In this document: positions 9,301 through 17,098 of the stretch, piece after piece
How positions within the stretch are numbered: position 1 is the first letter of the stretch
How the letters are laid out: each line of letters begins with the position of its first letter
Assembly (NCBI GenBank): GCA_003149555.1
Contig: QCWE01000001.1
Location: 956,546-1,020,545 of the forward strand
Direction: 5' to 3'
Source of the DNA: Candidatus Aquiluna sp. XM-24bin5
GTDB taxonomy: Bacteria; Actinomycetota; Actinomycetia; Actinomycetales; Microbacteriaceae
Length of the DNA: 64,000 nucleotides
The notes under the pieces: model-generated
Told to the model about the DNA's origin: nothing
Databases searched by the model: none
What the model saw: only the letters and a program-made list of their open reading frames with translations
Program-made: the position numbers and the translations under genes

Positions 9301-9328
9301 CGGGTCGGGTTATCCCGGCCCGTTTCTT
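9301..9328. terminator. Bidirectional terminator between the exporter and osmoprotectant operons
   Basis: A 9-bp stem (CGGGTCGGG / CCCGGCCCG, one G-T wobble) with loop TTAT at 9301-9322 is followed by TTTCTTAT. On the other strand AAAAAG precedes the stem (9291-9296). It separates two convergent operons and can serve both. Confidence 0.85.
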
Positions 9329-10088
9329 ATAGCCCCTTGGGTTTGAGGTATTTCTGAGCGAGTGCGCTCAGGAAATCAAAGACCAGAGCCAGGATTGCAA
9401 CCATAACGGCACCAATCAGGATGGCTGGACCGCGGTCCAGCTTCAGGCCTGAGTTGATGGTCTCACCTAGCCCGCCGCCCCCAACAAGGAAGGCGAGCGC
9501 CGACATGCCAACGTTGATCACGATGGCGGTCCTGATGCCGGCAATGATGACCTCAACGGAAAGCGGGAGCTCGATCTTGAGCAGAATCTGTCTTGTGGTG
9601 TAGCCCATCCCGCGACCGGCATCAATTACCGACTTGTCCACCTGCTCCAGTCCCACGATGGTGTTTCGCAGCACCGGTAAAAGAGAGAAGGTTGCAAGGG
9701 CAAGGATTACCGTGTTGATGCCGGCGCCCATGAATGAGAAGAAGATCACAATCAGGCCGTAGGCGGGAAGGGCCTGGGCCAAACCAAGGGTGTCAACTAT
9801 GAAGTTTTTTAGCCTTGGAAAGCCCTTTCTGGTGACCAAGATGCCAAGGGGTATGGCCACCAAAATCACAAGAGCCGATGAGGAGAAGCCCAAAAGCAAA
9901 GTTTCTCCGAGCTGGCGCTGGAGCTTCTCTGGAGCGAGAATCGCCTCAGTGGTCGAATCGATGTCGGAGTAAAGCCAAACTGCAATACCGATTACCCCAA
10001 GAATTGCCGCGAAAATTGGCGAAACAATGAGGTCGAGACGCTCACTTAGGGGAGTCCGATTGGTGTTTGGGCTTACCGTCGTCGACAA
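9327..10088 (-). CDS. Osmoprotectant (glycine betaine/choline-type) ABC permease, second subunit
   Basis: 253-residue membrane permease with about five to six segments. The binding-protein-dependent transport signature (EAA loop) is visible as GMGYTTRQILLKIELPLSVEVIIAGIR in three adjoining pieces around residues 159-185, where the ATPase docks. It resembles OpuCD/ProW-type permeases. It is the last gene of the four-gene operon SBP-permease-ATPase-permease, three bases after the ATPase stop, and ends at the shared terminator. The second permease presumably forms a heterodimer with the one at 11207-11863. Substrate is inferred from family only. Confidence 0.87.
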   Translation of the reverse strand: MSTTVSPNTNRTPLSERLDLIVSPIFAAILGVIGIAVWLYSDIDSTTEAILAPEKLQRQLGETLLLGFSSSALVILVAIPLGILVTRKGFPRLKNFIVDTLGLAQALPAYGLIVIFFSFMGAGINTVILALATFSLLPVLRNTIVGLEQVDKSVIDAGRGMGYTTRQILLKIELPLSVEVIIAGIRTAIVINVGMSALAFLVGGGGLGETINSGLKLDRGPAILIGAVMVAILALVFDFLSALAQKYLKPKGL

Positions 10089-10091
10089 GGT

Positions 10092-11210
10092 TTATCCCTC
10101 GCTCATAATCAGCTTGGCAAGAGACTCGATGGTGCAGCAGCCGAGGTATTTACCCTTGCGGTCGGTTACCACTGCCATACCGACAGAGGACTGAAGCATC
10201 GTTGTTAGCGCGTCCTGAAGGGTGTCCTCTGGCTGCAGGTTCACGGTCACAGGCCTTCCGCTCTTTTCGATTGGCTGCGATGTGCGGTTGAGGGCTTTCT
10301 CGTCAATCCACCTGGTTGGCTGCTCTTTGTCATCAAGCAAAACCGCAACCAGATCCGGGGAGTCCTGCAGGGTCTTGAGAGCCTCGTCCCTGGCAACCGG
10401 GGCCGTAAGCGTCGGAACCTGGTGCAGATCGATGTCTCTAACCTTCTTTAGGGTCAGGCCCTTCAGGATTGCTCCAGAGCCGAGGAAGCTCTCAACAAAC
10501 TCGTCCGCTGGGTGGGAGAGGATGGCCTCTGGCGTATCTAGTTGGGCAATCTCACTGCCCTCGCGCAAGATCGCAATTCGATTGCCCATCTTGATGGCCT
10601 CGTCGATATCGTGAGTAACAAAGACGATGGTCTTCTTAAGCTCTTGTTGCAGCCTCAAAAACTCATTCTGAAGCCGGTCGCGAGTAATCGGGTCGATTGC
10701 GCCAAACGGCTCGTCCATTAGCAGCACGTCTGGGTCTGCAGCTAGTGCCCTGGCGACGCCGACACGTTGTGCCTGACCACCAGAAAGCTCCTTGGGGTAG
10801 CGATCGCGATAGGTCTCAGGGTCCATGGAGACAAGCTCGAGCATCTCGTCAATGCGAGCCTCGATCTTCTCCTTGTCCCAGCCCAAGAGCTTCGGAACCG
10901 TTGCGATGTTCTCGGCAATGGTGCGGTGTGGGAAGAGACCAACCTGCTGAATTACGTAGCCGATCTTCCTTCTCAACTCTGATGGGTCAACATCAGTTAC
11001 ATCCTCACCGTTGAGGATGATTTTTCCGGAGGTTGGCTCAATCAGGCGGTTGATAAGTCGCAGGGTCGTGCTCTTTCCGCAGCCTGATGGCCCAACTAGA
11101 ACTAGAACCTCGCCCTTTTCAACCTCGAGGGTCAGATCCCTAACAGCAGGCTCAGCTCCAGAGCCGTAGCTCTTGCTGACGTGCTCCAAACGAATAAGTG
11201 CTTCGCTCAT
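10092..11210 (-). CDS. Osmoprotectant ABC transporter ATP-binding protein with CBS region
   Basis: 372-residue ATPase of the OpuCA/ProV group. Walker A GPSGCGKST at residues 40-48, signature LSGGQAQR, Walker B LLMDEPFGAIDP and switch His in FVTHD are all intact. After about residue 255 come CBS-type domains (AVVTDRKGKYLG near the C-terminus), which in the OpuA/OpuC family sense ionic strength or nucleotides and gate transport. The GTG/ATG-side start overlaps the upstream permease stop by four bases, giving tight coupling. With both permeases and the lipoprotein it would import compatible solutes during osmotic stress. Confidence 0.9.
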   Translation of the reverse strand: MSEALIRLEHVSKSYGSGAEPAVRDLTLEVEKGEVLVLVGPSGCGKSTTLRLINRLIEPTSGKIILNGEDVTDVDPSELRRKIGYVIQQVGLFPHRTIAENIATVPKLLGWDKEKIEARIDEMLELVSMDPETYRDRYPKELSGGQAQRVGVARALAADPDVLLMDEPFGAIDPITRDRLQNEFLRLQQELKKTIVFVTHDIDEAIKMGNRIAILREGSEIAQLDTPEAILSHPADEFVESFLGSGAILKGLTLKKVRDIDLHQVPTLTAPVARDEALKTLQDSPDLVAVLLDDKEQPTRWIDEKALNRTSQPIEKSGRPVTVNLQPEDTLQDALTTMLQSSVGMAVVTDRKGKYLGCCTIESLAKLIMSEG

Positions 11211-11863
11211 CGAATTCCCTTCGAGATTGTGGCCAGTCTTGCGGCCTGAAGAATGAGGTCAATAATTAGTGCCAGCACAAGGCACAAAATCGTGCCCAGC
11301 CAAATCGCCTCGAGCGAGTTTGGAAGGGGCAGCCTGGCAAGGCCGCTCTTGATGAAGTCTCCGAGTCCACCGCCCGCAACCAGGGTTGCAATTGCTGCAA
11401 TGCCCACGATCAGCATGGACGAGACGCGAACACCGGCAAGAATCACTGGCCAGGCAAGCGGCAACTCGACTCTCAGCAACACCTGGGCTGGGTTCAGTCC
11501 CATGCCTTTTGCGCTTTCCAGCACTCCGGGGTCAATGCCATCTAATCCAGTAATGGTGTTACGCAGAATCGGCAGCAGTGAATACAAAAACAGCGCGATG
11601 AAGGAGGGCGCAAAGCCCAAGCCGACTAGCGGGATAAAAATCACAAATAGCGCCAGGGATGGAATGGTCAAAAAGACCGACGCAATGGATAGAGCCAGCT
11701 CCCTAGCAAGCTGGTTGCGTCTGGTCACAATGCCGGTGACGATGGCAAACAAGCCAGCCGTCACCAGCACCGTAACCACATAGCCCGTGTGTTGGGCTAA
11801 CGCCTCTAGAACTTGCTCTTGCCGGGCAAGAGCAAACTCTAGAAGGCTTAGTAGAAAATCCAC
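11207..11863 (-). CDS. Osmoprotectant ABC permease, first subunit
   Basis: 218-residue permease with about five to six membrane segments and the EAA loop GMGLNPAQVLLRVELPLAWP near residues 121-140. It is related to, but clearly different from, the second permease (9327-10088), so the pair arose by duplication, as in OpuCB/OpuCD. It begins seven bases after the binding-protein stop and overlaps the ATPase gene by four bases. It forms part of the membrane channel for the osmoprotectant importer. Confidence 0.87.
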   Translation of the reverse strand: MDFLLSLLEFALARQEQVLEALAQHTGYVVTVLVTAGLFAIVTGIVTRRNQLARELALSIASVFLTIPSLALFVIFIPLVGLGFAPSFIALFLYSLLPILRNTITGLDGIDPGVLESAKGMGLNPAQVLLRVELPLAWPVILAGVRVSSMLIVGIAAIATLVAGGGLGDFIKSGLARLPLPNSLEAIWLGTILCLVLALIIDLILQAARLATISKGIR

Positions 11864-11870
11864 CGATCTA

Positions 11871-12827
11871 CTAGTCGATTAGTCCCTCAGCGACCAAGTA
11901 CTCCCGAGCAACATCACCGGGGTCCTGTCCCTCTGCAGAAACGTAACCGTTTAGCTCAGCCATGCGCTCGTTGCTCAGGGGAGCAAGAACGGCCTCGATG
12001 ATGCCATCGAATGCCTCAGGTGCCTCGTTGTACTTGTCCTGACGGATGGTTCCGGAGACGTTGTAAACGATGTTCACACCAGGGTCCTGAACAAGAGTCA
12101 GGCCAAGAGCTGGGATACGACCGTCAGTGGTGAATACCTCACCGAAGTCGCAGTTGTTGTTGGCGGTCTCGGTGTAGATGATTCCGGTGTCGAGAATTCG
12201 CTGCTGGCTGTCTGGCAGCTCAATTCCAGCGTGAGTCTCGGTAAGAATCAGTCCATCCGGACGGCTTGGGAACTCAGACTCCATGCAGACCACGGCGTCA
12301 GAGTTGTCACGCACGTACTCCATCATGGACTTGAGGTCGAATGGTCCGCCATTTGCCTCTGTTACCTCTGGGCTCGATGCAAAGCCATAGGTGTTGTTGA
12401 ACGGCGAACGACCAACCCAGACAATGCCGTTTTCAGCTAGGTCCATCTCGCGGACGCCAGCGGTTAGGGTCTCTGGGTCAAAGCTTGGGTCTGACTGTCC
12501 TAGGTGGACGGTCCAACCGGTGCCGTTGTACTCCATGTAGATGTCGATTTCACCCGACTCGAGTGCTGCGCGAGCGACGTTGGTTCCACCGAGGTTTACT
12601 TTGTTGTCAACCTCAGCGCCTGCAGCCTCAAATGCTGCAACCATCATCTCGCCAAGAATTAGCTGCTCATCGAAGTCCTTTGATCCGACAGCAACGGAAA
12701 CGCCTGATAGGTCAAACTCCGAAAGGGCTCCGCCTGAGCTAGCCTCCTCCGAAGCGGCGCATCCTGAAAGCGCCAACGCTGCAACAGCGCCAATCGCCAA
12801 CATTGAGAATTTCTTAGAATGCTTCAT
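11871..12827 (-). CDS. Osmoprotectant-binding lipoprotein of the OpuC-type importer
   Basis: 318 residues starting MKHSKKF, with a hydrophobic signal and the lipobox LSGC, so the mature protein is lipid-anchored outside the membrane. The body matches the OpuCC/ProX family: an early GSKDFDEQLILGEM segment and aromatic residues that form the quaternary-amine cage. An in-frame start 75 bases further up exists, but the ATG at 12827 is chosen because AAGGAGAG lies seven bases before it and the signal peptide follows directly. First gene of the importer operon; transcribed from a promoter at 12869-12902 divergent from the iclR gene. Confidence 0.9.
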   Translation of the reverse strand: MKHSKKFSMLAIGAVAALALSGCAASEEASSGGALSEFDLSGVSVAVGSKDFDEQLILGEMMVAAFEAAGAEVDNKVNLGGTNVARAALESGEIDIYMEYNGTGWTVHLGQSDPSFDPETLTAGVREMDLAENGIVWVGRSPFNNTYGFASSPEVTEANGGPFDLKSMMEYVRDNSDAVVCMESEFPSRPDGLILTETHAGIELPDSQQRILDTGIIYTETANNNCDFGEVFTTDGRIPALGLTLVQDPGVNIVYNVSGTIRQDKYNEAPEAFDGIIEAVLAPLSNERMAELNGYVSAEGQDPGDVAREYLVAEGLID

Positions 12828-12868
12828 GCTTCTCTCCTTTGGTTTGCCCCAAGGGTAAGCGGGCTCAG

Positions 12869-12918
12869 GAGGCCTTACTAAATCGAGTTGTGCAAATGTC
12901 AACTAATTGGTCTAGGTT
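12869..12918. promoter_or_regulatory. Divergent promoters of the osmoprotectant operon and iclR gene
   Basis: Minus strand: TTGACA (12902-12897), 16-base spacer, TAGTAA (12880-12875) drives the importer operon. Plus strand: TAGGTT (12913-12918) ends six bases before the iclR ATG, suggesting a leaderless mRNA. An inverted repeat GTTG-N9-CAAC (12887-12903) covers the minus-strand -35 box and is a candidate operator, possibly for the IclR protein. Operator function is inference. Confidence 0.55.
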
Positions 12919-12924
12919 GGACGA

Positions 12925-13764
12925 ATGCGCACTCACAGCTCCGGACTGACCAGGGATCTGGAGGTAATTGAGGCGCTATCCCTGGCAGAATCCTTCACCC
13001 AAGGTGGACTGGGAGTGAATCGCGTAGCAGAAATAACCGGTCGCGATAAGGGTCAAGTTTCTAGGGTGCTTAGCACTCTTGCCGCTACCGGCCTGGTTGA
13101 CAGAGATCCAAAGACAAGACGCTACTCGCTTGGTCACAGGTTCTACTCGCTCTCGATGAGAACCCGCGAGGCCCACTTAGCCCTCCAGGCCGAATCGAGG
13201 CTTGCGGAGTTGGTAGCTCAGGTTCAAGAGACCGCTCATCTAAACGTGCTTAGAGGAGGAAGGGTGCTAACTATCAAGACGGTCGTTGCCGCCGACGCAG
13301 TCAGGCGCTCTGGATGGGACGGAATCCTCTCGAATGCAGGCATAACCGCCTCTGGTAGGGCGATGCTTGCGGGTCTGACCGACTCCGAGATTGAGCTTTG
13401 GTGGCAGGAGCATGCCCTCGACGACCCTCTCCCCATCTTGACCATTGATCTCCCGAACCCTCCAGAGCCAATCAACCCCAAGACCAAGCGCGGCAGGAGT
13501 CCAGCTAGAAGCCTGAAGCAGTTCATGGGGATGCTGCAGGAGGTTAGAGACCTTGGTTATGTCATCAGCGACGAGTTCCAAAGCGGAATAATCGACGCGG
13601 CCGCTCCCGTGAGGGACTCAAGCAATGTGGTGGTTGCCGCTATCAGCGTTGGCGCATCCATAGAGCGAATTGGCGATCAAACCGATCAGCTCGGTCAGTT
13701 TGTCTCTGCAGCAGCGCTAAGGCTGTCAATGGACCTGGGTGCTCCTATTGTTGGGCCTGCCTAA
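12925..13764 (+). CDS. IclR family transcriptional regulator
   Basis: 279 residues. N-terminal winged helix (about 10-75): GVNRVAEITGRDKGQVSRVLSTL, then RYSLGHRFYSL. The C-terminal IclR effector domain follows, ending with AISVGASIERI. A linker of roughly 20 extra residues, rich in Pro, Lys and Arg (about 170-190), is not usual for the family. IclR proteins commonly control catabolic genes; here the SDR gene 18 bases downstream and the divergent osmoprotectant operon are candidate targets. The ATG has no ribosome site but a -10-like TAGGTT six bases upstream. Confidence 0.9.
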   Translation: MRTHSSGLTRDLEVIEALSLAESFTQGGLGVNRVAEITGRDKGQVSRVLSTLAATGLVDRDPKTRRYSLGHRFYSLSMRTREAHLALQAESRLAELVAQVQETAHLNVLRGGRVLTIKTVVAADAVRRSGWDGILSNAGITASGRAMLAGLTDSEIELWWQEHALDDPLPILTIDLPNPPEPINPKTKRGRSPARSLKQFMGMLQEVRDLGYVISDEFQSGIIDAAAPVRDSSNVVVAAISVGASIERIGDQTDQLGQFVSAAALRLSMDLGAPIVGPA

Positions 13765-13782
13765 AGGTGAAATGATTCAAGG

Positions 13783-14598
13783 ATGAGCAAAGTCGCATTC
13801 ATTACCGGAGGTGCTTCCGGATTTGGCCTTGAGCTTTCTAAGAAGCTCATTGGGCTCGGTTGGATCGTCTACGCGGCTGACAAAGATTCAAAGGCGGTCC
13901 AGGCAACAAAGAGTTTTGGTGCCGTTCCAGTCACGTTAGATGTAACTGACCATAAAAAGACCAAGTCGACGATTGACAGCCTGGTGAAAAAGGAAGGTCG
14001 CATTGACCTCCTCGTCGCAAACGCGGGCTTTGGAAACTTCTCAACAGTTGAGGAAATGACCAGCGAGCAGGTTCAGCAGATTTTTGCAGTCAATGTCTTC
14101 GGTGTTGAGGCTTGCATTAGAGCTGCACTTCCCCACATGCGATCTCAGCGCTCGGGGCGCATCTTGATTACCACCTCAGTTGTTGCGCATGTTTCCCTTG
14201 CCGGCCTTGGTTGGTATGCGGCAACCAAGCATTCGATGAAAGCTGTGGCGAACGCGCTTCGTCAGGAAGTAAGAGAGCTCGGAATTTTTGTCTCGACTAT
14301 CGAGCCTGGCACCTCAAAGACTGGCTTTGGCGCTGTTGCCTTTGGGCTGCTCAAAGAAGGCAGATCTGTGGGCGAGTACGACACCGTCATGAAGGGTGTG
14401 AACAAGTGGCTCGGCGGTATGTATCGAATCTCACCTGGGCCTCAGAAGGTGGTCAACAAGATGCTTCGCGCCGCCACTGCACCAAGACCAAGGGCCCACT
14501 ACCCAGCTAGCTGGGACGTTAGGGCTTTGAAGCTCGTGTTTTATCTCATGCCAAGGCGCTGGCTTGATGGTTTTATTCTCTGGCTGGCTAAACGCTGA
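13783..14598 (+). CDS. Short-chain dehydrogenase/reductase (SDR)
   Basis: 271-residue classical SDR with a Rossmann fold. The cofactor motif TGGASGFG lies at residues 8-15, the structural NAG at 80-82, and the catalytic triad is Ser132, Tyr145 and Lys149 (YAATK). Asp33-type residues after the second strand (AADKDS) favour NAD(H) over NADP(H), an inference. The C-terminus from about residue 230 is basic and hydrophobic and may touch the membrane. The substrate is unknown. It follows the iclR gene by 18 bases with AAGG before the ATG, so the pair probably forms one operon. Confidence 0.87.
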   Translation: MSKVAFITGGASGFGLELSKKLIGLGWIVYAADKDSKAVQATKSFGAVPVTLDVTDHKKTKSTIDSLVKKEGRIDLLVANAGFGNFSTVEEMTSEQVQQIFAVNVFGVEACIRAALPHMRSQRSGRILITTSVVAHVSLAGLGWYAATKHSMKAVANALRQEVRELGIFVSTIEPGTSKTGFGAVAFGLLKEGRSVGEYDTVMKGVNKWLGGMYRISPGPQKVVNKMLRAATAPRPRAHYPASWDVRALKLVFYLMPRRWLDGFILWLAKR

Positions 14599-14713
14599 TG
14601 CCCTTCGCTGGCATCAAAGAGTGCGGATTAGGTTTCACTTTTTTTGGCTCATCGCTCTCGAGCCCTCAGCTAAGCCTCACGAGTCGGCTTCACGAACGAA
14701 TCAGGGCTAGCTC

Positions 14714-15961
14714 TTGAGGCGATTGCATCCCGCGTGGATAGTTGCGGGAGTAACTTTCCTGACACTCATTGCGGCTGCCGCATTTAGATCGACGACATCA
14801 GTGATGTTCGAACCGCTTGAAACGGAATTTGGTTGGTCTAGATCAGAGACCTCTCTGGCCGTAACGCTGAACCTTCTTTTCTACGGCCTGACTGCGCCAT
14901 TCGCCGCCGTTTTGATGGAGCGCTACTCGGTGAAGAAGGTTGCCCTCGTGGCGCTCTCGCTCATAGGAACGGGTACGTTCCTCACAGTTTTCATGTCTGA
15001 ACTGTGGCAGCTTGTCCTCTACTGGGGTGTATTTGTAGGTGCTGGTACTGGAGGGCTTGCGCTCGTTTTTGCCTCTGTAGTTGCTAACCGCTGGTTTGTT
15101 TCACGCAGAGGTTTGGTTACGGGAATTTTCTCTGCAGCCTACGCAACCGGCCAGCTTGTCTTTCTTCCCCTCCTTGCAAATTTGGTAACAAACCTTGGCT
15201 GGCAGTGGGGTTCTTTGGTAGTCGCTGGTTTTGTTGGATTGGTTATTCCAATCTTCGCGCTTCTCTTCAAGAATCGGCCGAGCGAAATTGGGGCAAGGGC
15301 TTATGGAGCAACGGATGACTCGGATACCTACAACGAGTCGCCGCGAACCTTTGCCGCGACTTTCTCAGTTCTGTTTGAAGTGGCAAAAACCAAGCAGTTC
15401 TGGGTCCTAGGTGCCACTTTCTTTGTTTGCGGTTGGACAACCAACGGACTGATTGGCGCACACTTCATACCCGCGGCCCACGACCATGGGATGCCGGCCA
15501 CGACCGCAGCCGGTTTACTCGCGGTTGTGGGCGTATTTGACTTCGTCGGGACAATTCTCTCTGGGTGGCTGACGGACAGATTCGACTCTAGGGTGTTGCT
15601 AGTTATCTATTACAGCCTCAGGGGCTTGGCACTCTTTAGTGTCCCTTTTGTATTGGGCCCAACGGTGGAGCCACCTCTTATTTTCTTCGTTGTCTTTTAT
15701 GGGCTGGACTGGATCGCAACCGTGCCCCCGACAATTGAGCTAATCCGACGGTATTTTGGGCTTGCCAAGACTGGGATTGTCTGGGGTTGGGTCTTTGCGA
15801 GTCACATGGTTGGAGCAGGTATTGCAGCGGCTTACGCGGGAGTTATCCGAGACCTTCAGGGCAGCTACCTCATCGCCTGGATAACTGCAGCGGTGCTGTG
15901 TCTGCTTGCAGCTGGGGCATTCTGGTTCATCCGCAAAGACAAGCTACAAACGTTATCGTGA
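14714..15961 (+). CDS. MFS transporter
   Basis: 415 residues with about 12 membrane segments in two halves and a central loop near residues 195-220. Sequence style, including RSETSLAVTLN in the first loop and GWLTDRFDSR in the equivalent loop of the second half, resembles MFS carriers of the monocarboxylate or oxalate/formate antiporter kind; substrate is unknown. TTG at 14714 is the start, with AGGG seven bases before it. The 115-base gap before it contains a 6-bp hairpin (14597-14615) without a T run. The gene ends just before the convergent tRNA-Gly. Confidence 0.82.
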   Translation: MRRLHPAWIVAGVTFLTLIAAAAFRSTTSVMFEPLETEFGWSRSETSLAVTLNLLFYGLTAPFAAVLMERYSVKKVALVALSLIGTGTFLTVFMSELWQLVLYWGVFVGAGTGGLALVFASVVANRWFVSRRGLVTGIFSAAYATGQLVFLPLLANLVTNLGWQWGSLVVAGFVGLVIPIFALLFKNRPSEIGARAYGATDDSDTYNESPRTFAATFSVLFEVAKTKQFWVLGATFFVCGWTTNGLIGAHFIPAAHDHGMPATTAAGLLAVVGVFDFVGTILSGWLTDRFDSRVLLVIYYSLRGLALFSVPFVLGPTVEPPLIFFVVFYGLDWIATVPPTIELIRRYFGLAKTGIVWGWVFASHMVGAGIAAAYAGVIRDLQGSYLIAWITAAVLCLLAAGAFWFIRKDKLQTLS

Positions 15962-15968
15962 AGAATCG

Positions 15969-16039
15969 AGCGAGTGACGGGAATCGAACCCGCGCCACCA
16001 GCTTGGGAAGCTGGAGTTCTACCATTGAACTACACTCGC
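15969..16039 (-). tRNA. tRNA-Gly (anticodon CCC)
   Basis: A 71-base cloverleaf on the minus strand. The acceptor stem GCGAGTG/CACTCGC closes at 16033-16039 and 15970-15976, the anticodon stem CCAGC/GCTGG holds the loop TTCCCAA (anticodon CCC), the T-arm is GGGTTCGATTCCC, and the discriminator base is U, as expected for bacterial tRNA-Gly. CCA is not encoded and must be added by the tRNA nucleotidyltransferase found at 49975-51393. Confidence 0.95.
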
Positions 16040-16065
16040 GACGGAGCAAAATTCTAACTCTCCAA

Positions 16066-16071
16066 TAGACT
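16066..16071 (+). promoter_or_regulatory. -10 box of the Gfo/Idh/MocA gene (leaderless)
   Basis: TAGACT ends seven bases before the ATG at 16079, with no ribosome site between. The same hexamer at the same distance occurs before other genes of this window. Confidence 0.45.
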
Positions 16072-16078
16072 CTCGGCC

Positions 16079-17098
16079 ATGCAGATTCCTGAGCCAGAAA
16101 TCATTTATCCAGCCTCGGTTCCAGCTCTTCGCTGGGGCGTCCTTGGTCCGGGAGGAATAGCCGAGGTCTTCGTAGATGCTTGTCAAAAACACACTAAGCA
16201 ACGCTTCCAGGCAGTTGCGTCAAGGACCTCGGGTCGAGCCGAAGAATTCGCAGCAAAGTTCTCGATCCCTGAAACTCACGCGGATTATCGTTCTCTGGTC
16301 GAGAGCGACAACATAGACGCCGTCTACATAGCTAGTTGGCAATACGAGCACTTTGAGCACGCAATGCTGGCATTGAATGCGGGGAAACACGTGCTGGTCG
16401 AGAAACCGATTACGGTCCTACCCGAGCACGCAAGGGAGATCTTTAAGCTTGCTGCCTCAAAGGGACTCATGGCCATGGAGGCGATGTGGACGAGGTATCT
16501 GCCGCAGTCAACTGTCATTCGTAAACTCCTTGCCGAGGGCTCTCTAGGGGCGCCTCAGTTATTCGCCGCGAACTTCTCCGTTGATAACCGCCACATCTCA
16601 AGGCTCTGGCAAAAAGGTGGCGGGAGCATCATCTACGACATGGGCATCTACCCAATTGCAATGTCGCAGCAGTTCCTAGGGAACCCAACAAACATCACTG
16701 CAATAGGTACTCTGCATGAGAGCGGACTAGATGCCGAAAGCCACTCCGTATTCGAATACGAGTCCGGCGCGAGGGCACAGGTAACGGCCTCAGGCATTGC
16801 GACTCTCCCTACAACCGCAAGCTGCTCCTTCGAAAACGGCGTGGTGGTCGTGGAAGAGCCCTTCTTTGTTCCATCCGGCATCAAAGTGCGAGATAAAGAG
16901 CTCTACTTCAAAGAACAAGCCTGGTTTGATGAAACTGGCATTCGAGGCCATGAGGGCCTCAGTTACCAAGCGACCTGGTTTGCCAAGTATGTATCTGAGG
17001 GACGCGTAGAGTCTGAGGTTCACCCCGCTAGCGAAGTCGTTGCGGGTATAGAGATAGCAGCCGAGATCTGCAGGCAGATTGGCGCTGAGCCTGTTTAG
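16079..17098 (+). CDS. Gfo/Idh/MocA family NAD(P)-dependent oxidoreductase
   Basis: 339 residues. The N-terminal Rossmann domain starts WGVLGPGGIAEVF and carries the conserved EKP motif (VLVEKPITV, near residue 107), whose Lys acts in catalysis. The C-terminal alpha/beta domain (about 130-330) includes GGGSIIYDMGIYPI, the usual pattern before the conserved substrate-binding His/Tyr position of trans-1,2-dihydrobenzene-1,2-diol and sugar dehydrogenases of this family. It probably oxidises a sugar, inositol or related polyol; the exact substrate is not readable. The gene overlaps the convergent fadB-type gene by four bases. Confidence 0.87.
   Translation: MQIPEPEIIYPASVPALRWGVLGPGGIAEVFVDACQKHTKQRFQAVASRTSGRAEEFAAKFSIPETHADYRSLVESDNIDAVYIASWQYEHFEHAMLALNAGKHVLVEKPITVLPEHAREIFKLAASKGLMAMEAMWTRYLPQSTVIRKLLAEGSLGAPQLFAANFSVDNRHISRLWQKGGGSIIYDMGIYPIAMSQQFLGNPTNITAIGTLHESGLDAESHSVFEYESGARAQVTASGIATLPTTASCSFENGVVVVEEPFFVPSGIKVRDKELYFKEQAWFDETGIRGHEGLSYQATWFAKYVSEGRVESEVHPASEVVAGIEIAAEICRQIGAEPV

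Noticed and set aside
11253..11783. 176-codon frame opposite the first osmoprotectant permease
   Set aside because: Ser/Thr/Pro-rich antisense shadow of a membrane protein gene; no ribosome site, and the true gene has the EAA motif.
14597..14615. Terminator after the SDR gene
   Set aside because: The hairpin GATGCC/GGCATC has only 6 bp, includes the stop codon and has no T run.
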